From: Campylobacteraceae bacterium
GTDB taxonomy: Bacteria > Campylobacterota > Campylobacteria > Campylobacterales > Arcobacteraceae
DNA: 64,000 bases
Assembly: GCA_013215945.1 (NCBI GenBank)
Contig: JABSOM010000003.1
Coordinates: 213,987 to 277,986 of the forward strand
Direction: 5' to 3'
Part shown: positions 36,097 through 44,971 of the stretch, piece after piece
How the letters are laid out: the number at the start of each line of letters is the position of its first letter
Position numbering within the stretch: the stretch's first letter is position 1
Notes under the pieces: model-generated
Database searches by the model: none
What the model saw: only the letters and a program-made list of their open reading frames with translations
What the model was told of the DNA's origin: nothing
Translations under genes and position numbers: made by a program

Positions 36097-36504
36097 CTAT
36101 TCATACTGCATAACTAAGGTTACGCTGTTTTTATTAAATATGACTTCATCGCAAAAGTGTTTCATTAGCATTATTCCACGCTTTGATTCTTTGTAAATAT
36201 CTTCTTTTTTGATTTTTGATATATCCAGAGCTTGGTTTTCTGCTAATATTCCTTTTCCTTCATCTTCAATGGTAATCTTTAATTTTTTATCCAGACAATA
36301 ATAAATATTAACAAACTTTTTTTCATTCAATTTATTGCCATGTATAATTGCATTTGTGATTGCTTCTTGAAGGCCTAAGATAATACTTTGATATTTTTTC
36401 TCATTTTTAAAGAATGACTTGAGGTCCGCTTCAATCCAGGTCATTACTCTTTTTATATTTTTAAGATTACTTGTTATTGTCATGTTTGAAGTAAACTTTT
36501 TCAT
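36097..36504 (-). CDS. RsbW/SpoIIAB-type anti-sigma kinase
   Basis: 135 residues, HATPase_c of the GHKL family: LGLQEAITNAIIHGN (N box), LKITIEDEGKGI (G1 box) and SKRGIMLMKHFCDEV (G2 box). Such kinases bind a target and phosphorylate a STAS antagonist on Ser. No sigma factor gene is adjacent, so the target may be a non-sigma partner, as in other Gram-negative partner switches. The operon position between STAS and phosphatase is decisive for the annotation. Confidence 0.88.
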   Translation of the reverse strand: MKKFTSNMTITSNLKNIKRVMTWIEADLKSFFKNEKKYQSIILGLQEAITNAIIHGNKLNEKKFVNIYYCLDKKLKITIEDEGKGILAENQALDISKIKKEDIYKESKRGIMLMKHFCDEVIFNKNSVTLVMQYE

Positions 36505-36509
36505 ACTAT

Positions 36510-36830
36510 TTATCTTAGATTAATAAAAGTGTCAAGCTTAGTGACATTAAATATCTCTTGTATAAAAGTACTACTGTTTATGATAGTCAAGTTTTGATTT
36601 TTTGATAGTAGTTTTTTATAGATATTTATAATCATAGCCAAACCCGAACTGTCTATAAAATTTATGGAAGAAAAATCAAGTTCAAGTTCTTCTAATTCGC
36701 TTTCTTGAATTTCTAGTACATAGGGGCTTAATAAGCCTTGAATCTCTTTTAAATTCGTAGCATCAATTCTATCATCATCAATAAAAATTATTTGTATTTG
36801 AGTATTAGACTTTTTAATATTTAAATTCAT
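36510..36830 (-). CDS. STAS-domain anti-anti-sigma-type protein
   Basis: 106 residues, a single STAS domain: VLEIQESELEELELDFSSIN and FIDSSGLAMIINIYKKL with the phosphorylatable Ser in DSSG. It is the RsbV/SpoIIAA partner of the adjacent kinase, and a second STAS protein (22105-22488) shares the locus. The gap from the flippase stop (36872) is about 40 bases with no promoter box, so it is probably read through from the flippase operon. Confidence 0.88.
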   Translation of the reverse strand: MNLNIKKSNTQIQIIFIDDDRIDATNLKEIQGLLSPYVLEIQESELEELELDFSSINFIDSSGLAMIINIYKKLLSKNQNLTIINSSTFIQEIFNVTKLDTFINLR

Positions 36831-36871
36831 TCTTTAGCTCCTAAATATTCTATACGTAAAACAATTATACA

Positions 36872-38422
36872 TTAATTATATTTAATAGTTTTTTTTTTGC
36901 TTAAAATAGATTCTTTTATAAAACACTTGGCTTTTTGTTTATCACTTTTATTTAAGAAACATAAATAATAAAACATAAGATACAATATTAAGGACAAGAA
37001 GCCATAAGCGATTAAATGTATAAATGATATTTCTCCAAAGAATTTGGATACATAAAATAAAACAGTATAAACAATTAAACCTGTAAACATATTTTTAAAC
37101 ACAGCTTTTTTCAGATAAAGAAAAACAGAGATTCCAGAAAATTTACAAGCAACAGGAATATTATAAACAATAGCCAAAATAACATTTGGTATTAACGTAC
37201 CAATAGCAACTCCTATAATTGAATAGTATTGAATCAAGTATATACTTAAGAATAAATTCATTACTGCTTCAATAATAGCAACGACTGTTAATTGTTTGTG
37301 TTTGTTACACATCAATAACACTTGAACACTGCTGCTTCTTAAAGCAACCAATATATACATGGAAACTAATAATATTTTTGCAGTTAATATTACATCCCTA
37401 TCATTAATATTTAACCAAAAATATAAAAGCTCTTCTATAAATAAAAAAGAAGGAACCATTAACATAGTTGAAATAAAAGCTACAATTTGATTGGACTGTA
37501 ATAAAACTTTTGAAAGTTTATCTTTATTCGAAGAGCTGAAAAGTGCAGCACTAATGGGGCCAATTATATCATGTATTTGCGTTGAAAATTGTCTGAATAA
37601 TTCACTTATTCTTGAAACAATTTGGTAAAAACCAACCAAAGCAAAACTTGAAAAAACGGAAATAACTATTTGATCTGTTTTAAAAATAATCAAATTTGAA
37701 AACATCACAATATAAGCAAAAAAAGAAAAACTCATTACTTCTTTTACTTTATTTTTTTGGAATAAGTTTGGTGATATTATTAAAGAGGGAATCTTTTTAT
37801 ATACATATATTGCCATAAATATATTTGTAAAGAATTGCACAAGAATAGCTCCTATTGCCATTACTAAAAGTGAGGAATAAACAGTAACGGAAATGTAAAT
37901 AATGATAAAATTTAATATCAAAAAAATCATATCAATATTGTTTCTTAAAGGAATTTCTCTAAGACCTCTTAATATCTCTTTAAAAAAACCAAAAGGAAAA
38001 ATAAGTGTTGTTCCAAAACCAAAAATCATAAAAATAGTTTTGTAATATTCAAGAGATTCAGAGGATGTAAATACAAATATTTTTTCAAGGTTAAAAGCCA
38101 TGATGAGGGTAAAAATAAAGATACCTAAGGACAAGAGTACGTAAGAGAAAAAAATAGTTGAAATCAACTTATTATAATTTTCCCACTCATTTTTTTCTAA
38201 AGCTTCACTGGTTGCTTTTTGTACTGCTGTACCAAAACCAAAATCTAATAAAACCGAATATCCAAAAATACTCCACAAGAGTGCCCAAAATCCATATTCT
38301 TCATTGTTTATTCCTAAAAAGATTATCCTAATTAGAAATAAAGAAAGAAGAATTTTTAGGATTAGAAAAATATAATTGGAAACACTGCTTTTTATCAAAA
38401 CCTCATTAATATTGAGTGTCAT
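36872..38422 (-). CDS. Wzx-type polysaccharide flippase
   Basis: 516 residues, about 12-14 hydrophobic spans with short charged loops, in the oligosaccharide/polysaccharide transporter (MOP) layout: NYIFLILKILLSLFLIRIIF at the N terminus, YGFWALLWSIFGYSVLLDFG, and LSRI-like SRISELFRQFSTQIHDII between spans. It should flip undecaprenyl-linked repeat units to the periplasm. No sequence motif proves substrate; assignment rests on family pattern and context with polymerase and export genes. Start overlaps the preceding glycosyltransferase stop by 4 bases. Confidence 0.88.
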   Translation of the reverse strand: MTLNINEVLIKSSVSNYIFLILKILLSLFLIRIIFLGINNEEYGFWALLWSIFGYSVLLDFGFGTAVQKATSEALEKNEWENYNKLISTIFFSYVLLSLGIFIFTLIMAFNLEKIFVFTSSESLEYYKTIFMIFGFGTTLIFPFGFFKEILRGLREIPLRNNIDMIFLILNFIIIYISVTVYSSLLVMAIGAILVQFFTNIFMAIYVYKKIPSLIISPNLFQKNKVKEVMSFSFFAYIVMFSNLIIFKTDQIVISVFSSFALVGFYQIVSRISELFRQFSTQIHDIIGPISAALFSSSNKDKLSKVLLQSNQIVAFISTMLMVPSFLFIEELLYFWLNINDRDVILTAKILLVSMYILVALRSSSVQVLLMCNKHKQLTVVAIIEAVMNLFLSIYLIQYYSIIGVAIGTLIPNVILAIVYNIPVACKFSGISVFLYLKKAVFKNMFTGLIVYTVLFYVSKFFGEISFIHLIAYGFLSLILYLMFYYLCFLNKSDKQKAKCFIKESILSKKKTIKYN

Positions 38423-39570
38423 AAAATATCCTTTTGGGCAGTGCGTACTAAAACATTTTCAACTTCTTTTTTTACACTTAAAAGATTGAATTTTTCAAAT
38501 ACTTTAAGGAAAGCTGCATTTCTTAAGTTCTCGTACAAAACAGTATTACTGTGTATTTTAAGTATTTTTTTTGTCAAATCATTAACATCTTCATTTTTAA
38601 AGAGCAAACCGTCTTTATTGTGAGTAATAATTTCAGCAGGTCCATAAGCATTTGTAGCAATAACTACTACACCTGCTGCCATTGCTTCAATTATGACCAA
38701 TCCAAAAGGTTCTCTCATTCGTGTGGGCATTAACAAAACATCATAGTTTTTGTAGTATTTGTTTATATCCTCTTTTTTACCACAAAACTTCACTTCTTTG
38801 TCCAAATTCAAAACCTTAATGATTTTTTTACATTTATTTATATAACCTTCATGGCCTTCTCCGTATATATGAAGTTCAAAATTAAAGAAACCTCTGTCTT
38901 TTAAATTACTCAAGGCTTTTAACGCCAAATCCAAACCTTTGCTATAGTCAATTCTGCCGCAAAACATATATCTTATTTTTTTGCTCAAGTTGCTTTTTTG
39001 TTTTTGATATATCTTGACGCCATTGGGAATAACATAGGTCTTTTTTGCCAAATATTTGTTTTTCATCTCTTTTTCAATCCACTTTGAGACACAAATTGAT
39101 GGGGAGAATTCCACAAAAGAACCCACGAAAAAAGGCAAATAATTTTTAATACTTCTTTTTAATTTAGCAAAAATTGTATTTTGGAAATAACCCTTCATCC
39201 ACAAATCTCCAATTTCAAATACTTTTTTTATCTGAAGTTTCTGAACAGCAAGGGCAGGGGAAAGGGAAATCAAACGAAGAGACCAAAAATAGACCAAATC
39301 AGGTGTGATTTTTTTTATTAATTCTTGGGTGAGCTCATAATTATAAACTTCAACCTTGTGTTTATCAAAATAAGAAGGGTTTTCATAATTGATATATTTT
39401 AATTTTCTGTAAATTTCCTCAAACTCTATGCTCTCATTTTTATAATTGCCTGTTAATACATAGACTTCATGCCCACAATCTTTTAAATATTGTACGGTAT
39501 CAAAACAAGCCACTTCGTAACCCCCAATGTAATAAGGAGGGTAATAATTGCTGATAACTAAAATTTTCAT
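38419..39570 (-). CDS. GT4-family glycosyltransferase
   Basis: 383 residues from ATG 39570 (AAAGGATGCACA upstream; a longer frame to 39615 lies in the neighbouring gene). Starts ILVISNYYPPYYIGGYEV, the typical acceptor loop; C-terminal donor domain KIRYMFCGRIDYSKGLDLAL and MPTRMREPFGLVIIEAMAAG with canonical EX7E. Cytosolic; probably peripheral on the membrane. Order after the polymerase and a small membrane protein. Confidence 0.92.
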   Translation of the reverse strand: MKILVISNYYPPYYIGGYEVACFDTVQYLKDCGHEVYVLTGNYKNESIEFEEIYRKLKYINYENPSYFDKHKVEVYNYELTQELIKKITPDLVYFWSLRLISLSPALAVQKLQIKKVFEIGDLWMKGYFQNTIFAKLKRSIKNYLPFFVGSFVEFSPSICVSKWIEKEMKNKYLAKKTYVIPNGVKIYQKQKSNLSKKIRYMFCGRIDYSKGLDLALKALSNLKDRGFFNFELHIYGEGHEGYINKCKKIIKVLNLDKEVKFCGKKEDINKYYKNYDVLLMPTRMREPFGLVIIEAMAAGVVVIATNAYGPAEIITHNKDGLLFKNEDVNDLTKKILKIHSNTVLYENLRNAAFLKVFEKFNLLSVKKEVENVLVRTAQKDIL

Positions 39571-39583
39571 TGTGCATCCTTTA

Positions 39584-40051
39584 TTATTTGAGTAAATGGC
39601 CGTCAAACAAATCAACTCCTATGAGTGATTTTATATAATATAAAGCCAAAAAGATTGCAAAAACCAAAGATAATGCAACACTTAAGACAAATATTGATGA
39701 AATAAACATCAAGAAAAGTTCCCAGATGAAATTTTTATTGAATTGTCTGCTTTTATCTCTTTTTTCATGTCCCAAATAAAAAGTAATATAAAAGAGTTTA
39801 AAAAACCAAAAACAAATATTTATTTCAATGACTTTTTTAGTTTGTCTGGGAAGAGCAAGATTTATCAATCTTTTGCTTTCTCTTTTTTGTTCATTGTTCA
39901 TACTCTCTTCAATCAAAGGATTTATTTTTGAAAAAATAAAATCTTCACTAATAGAGGGAAAACCTAGGCTCTCATTATTTTCGCAAGGAGACTGTTTTTG
40001 TATACTTGCTGTACTGCTTTCACTGCTTGACGTTTCATTTACTGTTTTCAC
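39584..40051 (-). CDS. Hypothetical membrane protein, 155 residues
   Basis: Not recognised. The N-terminal ~70 residues are Ser/Glu-rich and polar, followed by a hydrophobic segment (INICFWFFKLFYITFYLG) and a long C-terminal span (LFLMFISSIFVLSVALSLVFAIFLALYYI). It overlaps the polymerase gene by 17 bases and lies 13 bases before the glycosyltransferase, so it is clearly part of the operon. It might be an accessory to the polymerase, or a regulator of chain assembly; this rests on position only. Confidence 0.7.
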   Translation of the reverse strand: MKTVNETSSSESSTASIQKQSPCENNESLGFPSISEDFIFSKINPLIEESMNNEQKRESKRLINLALPRQTKKVIEINICFWFFKLFYITFYLGHEKRDKSRQFNKNFIWELFLMFISSIFVLSVALSLVFAIFLALYYIKSLIGVDLFDGHLLK

Positions 40052-41360
40052 TTGAAATCCTTTCTTTTATTATTCTGCTAATTGCACCAATGACTGCGAA
40101 TATAAACATTAGTTGATAAAAATTGTTTGTTTGTTTGAGTACCCACTCTAAAGAAGATTGTAAATAAATACTTAATAAAGCCCCAATCAATGCAATACAT
40201 ATATATCTGTATTTGCGCCACTTACCACGTTTTAATTTCATATAATTATTCAGGTTTTTAAAATAAAAAAATACAAGCATGAAACTAAACACAGCTAAAT
40301 TCACCCATCCTGTTTCTGCTGCTATCATTAAATAAACTGTTTCAACCAAACCGCCTTTTTCTTCATCATCTATTCTTTTTATATGATTGCCATAAGTATA
40401 AGGAGGGTTTATTTTCAAAGCAAAATTATTAAGACCAATGCCGAATATTTTGTCATTTGCCATATTTTGTGCCGCTTTTGCTAAAATCAGCCTTACACTA
40501 ACCGATTCTTTAGGTGCTGTTCTAATGCGCTCCATAATAGTATCGCTGGCTTTAAATAAAACGCCTGTTCCTAAGATCATAAGCAGACCTGCCACTCCCA
40601 CTTTTCTCCAAGAGAATTTATGGGCGTAAGACAGAATGAAAATTATGAAAATTGAAAGACTAAATAAAACCATACCTGCTCGTGAAAGAGTGGATAAAAT
40701 ATTTATGGCACAAGACCCAAATGCAAGGGTCCATAAAAAAAGATTGGATTTTTTAACATTTAACAAATAAGAGAGAAAAAAACTGCCGTAAACAATTAAA
40801 TACATAACCAGAGAGTTTTGATGGGGAAAAGGTCCTCTTGCTTGAAACATTCCTTCAAAATATTTTTGTTTTAATACCAATACGGTTATAAAGAATACAA
40901 TGAAACACATATATTTTAAAAATTCTTCAATATCTTTAAAAGAACGAATCAAATTATAAATGACAAAAAAGTATAAATACATTCGCAACATTTTCCACAG
41001 TTCAAAAAAGGAATAAATATATATGTCACTGTTTATAATAGAAATACAAGAAAAAGTAAAATACATAAAATACAAAGAACTTCCAAGAGGTAAAGATAAA
41101 GGATATTTTTCACGTCTGCTAAAAAGTACAAGTAACATTATCATGGCAGTAATATCTACCAAACCTATTTCAAAACCTTTTGAAGTCCCTCTGTAAAGCT
41201 CCATAGAAAAAAAGTTTATATCTTCTGTACTGGCAGTAAAAAAAAGCAATAAAAACCATAAGAGTTTTTCTACTTTAGGAAATCTTTTTGCCAGCATAAA
41301 AGCAATAGGAATTCCTAAAAATATTACAATAAAAAATATAATATATTTAAACTCAGTCAT
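40035..41360 (-). CDS. Wzy-like polymerase / O-antigen ligase family protein
   Basis: 441 residues with about 11 hydrophobic spans and one large periplasmic loop (about residues 275-345) containing IFGIGLNNFALKINPPYTYG and GGLVETVYLMIAAETGW, the pattern of O-antigen ligase/Wzy (PF04932-type) proteins: FGIGxNNF followed by HN-type residues and an E-T-G-W stretch. PFPHQNSLVMYLIVYG upstream is another family feature. Most probably polymerises repeat units in the periplasm. No exosortase or PEP-CTERM gene is in the window. Confidence 0.88.
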   Translation of the reverse strand: MTEFKYIIFFIVIFLGIPIAFMLAKRFPKVEKLLWFLLLFFTASTEDINFFSMELYRGTSKGFEIGLVDITAMIMLLVLFSRREKYPLSLPLGSSLYFMYFTFSCISIINSDIYIYSFFELWKMLRMYLYFFVIYNLIRSFKDIEEFLKYMCFIVFFITVLVLKQKYFEGMFQARGPFPHQNSLVMYLIVYGSFFLSYLLNVKKSNLFLWTLAFGSCAINILSTLSRAGMVLFSLSIFIIFILSYAHKFSWRKVGVAGLLMILGTGVLFKASDTIMERIRTAPKESVSVRLILAKAAQNMANDKIFGIGLNNFALKINPPYTYGNHIKRIDDEEKGGLVETVYLMIAAETGWVNLAVFSFMLVFFYFKNLNNYMKLKRGKWRKYRYICIALIGALLSIYLQSSLEWVLKQTNNFYQLMFIFAVIGAISRIIKERISSENSK

Positions 41361-41369
41361 GATATACCT

Positions 41370-41900
41370 TTAAAGCACTTTTCTGTATTTAATGACTTTG
41401 GCTGGAATACCAACCACCACCGCATATTTTGGTGTATCTTTTAGTACCACACTGTTTGCACCAATTCTGCTGTAATCATCAAGAAGAATTTTTCCAAGAA
41501 TTTTTGCTCCGGTTCCAATTTCTACATAATCTCCCAAGGTTGGATTTGATGTTTCATGTTCTTCTCCTCTATCTCCTAGAGTAACGCCTTGGTGAATAAT
41601 ACAATTGTGACCAATGATGGCATATTCTCCAATGACTACACCGCTTGGATGAGGAAGATATAATCCTCCTTGTATTTTGGCTCCTTTTGCTATATCACAG
41701 CCAAAAAGAACAAAATTTATCGTTGAAAATATTTTGGCTATTATTCCCAAATGACTCTGCTGAAAAAAACTTGAAATGCGAAATAAGATGACAGGGTACA
41801 TTCTTGGATTTAGTACCATGAAATAATCTTTTATTCCCAATGTCTCTTTATTCCTAAACATAGAAATATCTTCTTTTATTAATATAAATAAATTTTTCAT
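41370..41900 (-). CDS. Serine acetyltransferase-like O-acetyltransferase
   Basis: 176 residues with hexapeptide beta-helix turns (GVVIGEYAIIGHNCIIHQGV, GDYVEIGTGAKILGKILL, SRIGANSVVL) in the CysE/EpsC style, but without the N-terminal CysE domain, and VVVGIPAKVIKYRKVL at the C terminus (VxGxPAK). The His of GHNCIIHQ is the likely catalytic base. Here it probably acetylates a polysaccharide sugar or precursor rather than serine. It is 1 base upstream of the polymerase side and between Wza-like and polymerase genes. Confidence 0.85.
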   Translation of the reverse strand: MKNLFILIKEDISMFRNKETLGIKDYFMVLNPRMYPVILFRISSFFQQSHLGIIAKIFSTINFVLFGCDIAKGAKIQGGLYLPHPSGVVIGEYAIIGHNCIIHQGVTLGDRGEEHETSNPTLGDYVEIGTGAKILGKILLDDYSRIGANSVVLKDTPKYAVVVGIPAKVIKYRKVL

Positions 41901-41901
41901 T

Positions 41902-43017
41902 TTAATCTCCTGTTATTATTTCTTTAAGTAAAAATGTATTTAACACGGCATCCAAACTTGGCATTATCAATCCCAAAATAGTATTCCAGTCACCTAATTT
42001 GCTAGAAGAGATAAAAACAATATCATTGGGTTTAATCCTAAAATCTTTTTGTTTTCCCTCAATTATTTTTGTCAAGTTTGCAACATAAACAATAGGATTG
42101 GTTAAATTTCCTCTTATAATTGCCACTTCATCTATATTTGCACTTGTTTTATATCCTTTTGCGTAGGTTATTAATTGAAGCAAAGTCATTTTTTCTTTGA
42201 AGCCAAAATGACCCGGTTCTTTTACTTCTCCTAATACATAAACCTCACTGTTTAAAGCAGAAGGAATATAGATATAATCTTTATCTTCTAAAGGAATATT
42301 ATGCAAAGGATTGCCTTTTCTTACTAACTCTATAAAATTAACCGGTAATACTTTATTGTCTCTTCTTATATACGCATGTTCTAAATCTGCCAACTCAACC
42401 GTATTATTTTCAAAAATACCAATAGAGAGACCTTGCGCCATTGCAATACTGTCTATTACTTTGCTATTGTTCGTAATTGCATATCTTCCTGGTTCATTAA
42501 TTTTCCCCAAGATAGTAAAACTCTCACTTTTTAATTCATAAAGTACAAGAGAAATTATGGGATTAATTAAAAACTTACGAAGTTTAAATGAAAGCTCTTT
42601 CATCGCTTCATTAACGCTTAATCCTGCTATTGTCACATCTCCAACTAATTGCAACGTCACTGTTCCATCTGGTTTTACTACTGCACCTTTTATATTTAAT
42701 TCAGGCTCCCCATAAACAAAAACATTAAACTTGTCACCCACTCCTATTTTATAATCCTCTTTTTTCTTGATATGTAAAAGAAGAAGTTCTTTTTTAATTT
42801 CATTTTCATTTTTGCCTCCATATAAAATGTCAAAATCTTTTTCAATAACTACATATTTTTCTTTTTTTTCAAGCGTTCTTTTTAGGGAGTTTTCTGTGTT
42901 ATTGGTTTTTTTGTTTATAACACTCATTTCAGGTTTAGGACTGGGAATACAACCTGCATAAAAAACAAAAATCACTAAAAACAATAAATATTTAAATATA
43001 TTTTTTATGAATAACAT
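41902..43017 (-). CDS. Wza-type polysaccharide export lipoprotein
   Basis: 371 residues. Signal peptide with lipobox FYAGC near residue 23 followed by IPSPKPEM, so it is a lipoprotein. Then a Poly_export domain (YKIGVGDKFNVFVYGEPELN, VKPDGTVTLQLVGDVTIAG) and two SLBB domains (FTILGKINEPGRYAITNN, EVYVLGEVKEPGHFGFKEKM). The C-terminal part, including PNDIVFISSSKLGDWNTILG, may form the outer-membrane helix of the channel. Forms the exit pore with the Wzc-like protein; gene start overlaps its neighbour by 26 bases. Confidence 0.94.
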   Translation of the reverse strand: MLFIKNIFKYLLFLVIFVFYAGCIPSPKPEMSVINKKTNNTENSLKRTLEKKEKYVVIEKDFDILYGGKNENEIKKELLLLHIKKKEDYKIGVGDKFNVFVYGEPELNIKGAVVKPDGTVTLQLVGDVTIAGLSVNEAMKELSFKLRKFLINPIISLVLYELKSESFTILGKINEPGRYAITNNSKVIDSIAMAQGLSIGIFENNTVELADLEHAYIRRDNKVLPVNFIELVRKGNPLHNIPLEDKDYIYIPSALNSEVYVLGEVKEPGHFGFKEKMTLLQLITYAKGYKTSANIDEVAIIRGNLTNPIVYVANLTKIIEGKQKDFRIKPNDIVFISSSKLGDWNTILGLIMPSLDAVLNTFLLKEIITGD

Positions 43018-44971
43018 TGAGTACTCCTTTAATGTTTTTTATTCCTTTTTTTCTCATCGTTGTAATCAATTCTTTTAAATCTCTTCTGTTAGAAACTCTG
43101 TATTTACAGATTAAACAGACAAAACTTGCAAAATTTGCTAGGGAAGAAAAAAGAAAGGGATTGGACTGGCTGTTTGATACTTCTAAAAATATATAATCAT
43201 ATTCACTTTGATTCAAACTCTTAAAGAAATGCTGCAGACTTTTTACATCTGCTAAGTCATATCTATTTTTTTGATTTATTAAAAGATATGCTTTATCTAC
43301 CTTGTCATTTATTTTATTAAACAAAGAATAATTAATGTTTTTTTCATAAAACAAAGCATCATTCAAGAGCGCATTTTTTGTTTCTTCTTCATTTTTTGAG
43401 ATGCTTTGGATAAATAAAACTTTTTTATTTTGGCGAGATAAGAGCTGCATTAGTTTTTCAATGACAAAGGTTTTTCCTGTATGTGAAACATCACTTCCAA
43501 AAATAACTGTTTTAGGTGCATCAAATTTTCCACAAGTATTTATGAAATTATCAAAAAAATGCATAGAATATTTGATGTTTAGATCACTTGTTTCTTTCTC
43601 ATCTAATAATGTTCCCAATACCTCTATCTTAAATCTTTTTTCTAAATCAAAACTCTCTTTTATTTTGTTATTAAAAAACTCTAGGAGTAAAATACTGGCA
43701 ATTGATAAGGAAAGACCTAAAAACCCGAACATTAAGATGATGGCTTTTCTGTAAGTAGGTTGTGCATATTTGGGTGGTGTTGCATATTCTAAGAATTTGA
43801 AATCCTCTAAAGATGATTCTAATGCCATTTTTAGTTCATTCAATCTGTTTGTGACTTTATACATCAAATCTGTATCTTGACTCAAGTTTGACTCTATAAT
43901 TTTAAATTCTTTTTCTAAATGATTTAAATCTTTAATTTCTTCTTGTATGAAACTTTGTTGTTTTACTAGATTTTTCATTCTTGTATGACTTGATATTATT
44001 CCAATTTGACTTTTTGCTTCTTCAATTTTCAGCGCCGTCACTACTGGATTATTTCCAAAGGTTGTTTCATCAGGTATTGTTTTTGTATTATTTTTATTAA
44101 ATAATTCTTTTTCCATAATCAAAATCTCATCTGTGATTTTTTTTACTTTTGGATTCAAGAGAGTATATCTCTGTTTTAATTTTCGTAATTCTTTTTTCTT
44201 ATTTTCTAAGTTTTTTATATTGGCTGATCTTACTGTATATTTGAGTTGGACTTGTAAAGGAATATTTTTTAAACTTCTTTTTATCTCCTGTACTTTACTT
44301 GCAAACTCTTTTTGTGCGATTTTACTTTCAATAAGACTCAAATCAATTTCATTTAACTGTTTGTATTTGTACTCTTTTTGTATTCTTATAGATAAGACTT
44401 TATGTTTTTTAATAAATTTTTCTTTTTTTTGTAGAGACAAATCAATGTTTTTTTGTATTTTATTTTTTTCTTTTGCATAATAGTGATAAATCTCTTTTGT
44501 TGCAGCATTTTGTACTTCATAAAAATTCTTTAAAAATATTTCACTTAGTACATTTGCTCCTTTAACCGCTTTTTTAATATCTTTATTGCTGTATCTTATT
44601 TCTATGATGTCTGAATTTCTTCCTCTTTTGATTTCAAAAGCAGAGTAAAGTTTTTCAACGGTGCTATCAAGATTCAATACTTGAATCACTTCGCTTAGAT
44701 TTTTTCTGGTTCTTATTGTTTGTAAAGCGGTATCATAATTAAAGTTCTGGAATTTATAAGGAACATCTCGTGGCATCGATATTTTCTTGTCATATCTGAT
44801 TAATTTAACGGTTGCTTTATACGTTGGTTTAATCAGATTTTTTGAAAGAAAAATTCCTGCAATTAAAGAAAAAAGGGTAATAACTAAAATAAGCAGAGAT
44901 TTATATCTTAATACTTTTAAATAATAGTATGGGTTGATTAAAAAACCGTTATCTATATTATCTTTTTTCAT
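42992..44971 (-). CDS. Wzc-like chain-length/export protein with degenerate ATPase
   Basis: 659 residues from ATG 44971 (AAAGAGATTAATA upstream). N-terminal TM and Wzz domain (LKVLRYKSLLILVITLFSL), a long periplasmic coiled coil with KKIKN-like helices, a second TM preceded by the proline-rich PPKYAQPTYRKA (family motif), then a cytosolic domain with Walker A-like SDVSHTGKTF. The Walker A' Asp region reads VLFIQSIS and the Walker B region YDYIFLEVSN, both without the expected Asp residues, and the C terminus has no tyrosine cluster, so tyrosine kinase activity is doubtful. It likely still couples polymerase to export pore. Confidence 0.88.
   Translation of the reverse strand: MKKDNIDNGFLINPYYYLKVLRYKSLLILVITLFSLIAGIFLSKNLIKPTYKATVKLIRYDKKISMPRDVPYKFQNFNYDTALQTIRTRKNLSEVIQVLNLDSTVEKLYSAFEIKRGRNSDIIEIRYSNKDIKKAVKGANVLSEIFLKNFYEVQNAATKEIYHYYAKEKNKIQKNIDLSLQKKEKFIKKHKVLSIRIQKEYKYKQLNEIDLSLIESKIAQKEFASKVQEIKRSLKNIPLQVQLKYTVRSANIKNLENKKKELRKLKQRYTLLNPKVKKITDEILIMEKELFNKNNTKTIPDETTFGNNPVVTALKIEEAKSQIGIISSHTRMKNLVKQQSFIQEEIKDLNHLEKEFKIIESNLSQDTDLMYKVTNRLNELKMALESSLEDFKFLEYATPPKYAQPTYRKAIILMFGFLGLSLSIASILLLEFFNNKIKESFDLEKRFKIEVLGTLLDEKETSDLNIKYSMHFFDNFINTCGKFDAPKTVIFGSDVSHTGKTFVIEKLMQLLSRQNKKVLFIQSISKNEEETKNALLNDALFYEKNINYSLFNKINDKVDKAYLLINQKNRYDLADVKSLQHFFKSLNQSEYDYIFLEVSNSQSNPFLFSSLANFASFVCLICKYRVSNRRDLKELITTMRKKGIKNIKGVLNVIHKKYI

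Noticed and set aside
40035..41360. Link to exosortase/PEP-CTERM systems because of ligase-like polymerase
   Set aside because: No exosortase, PEP-CTERM protein or PrsK/PrsR regulator is in the window.
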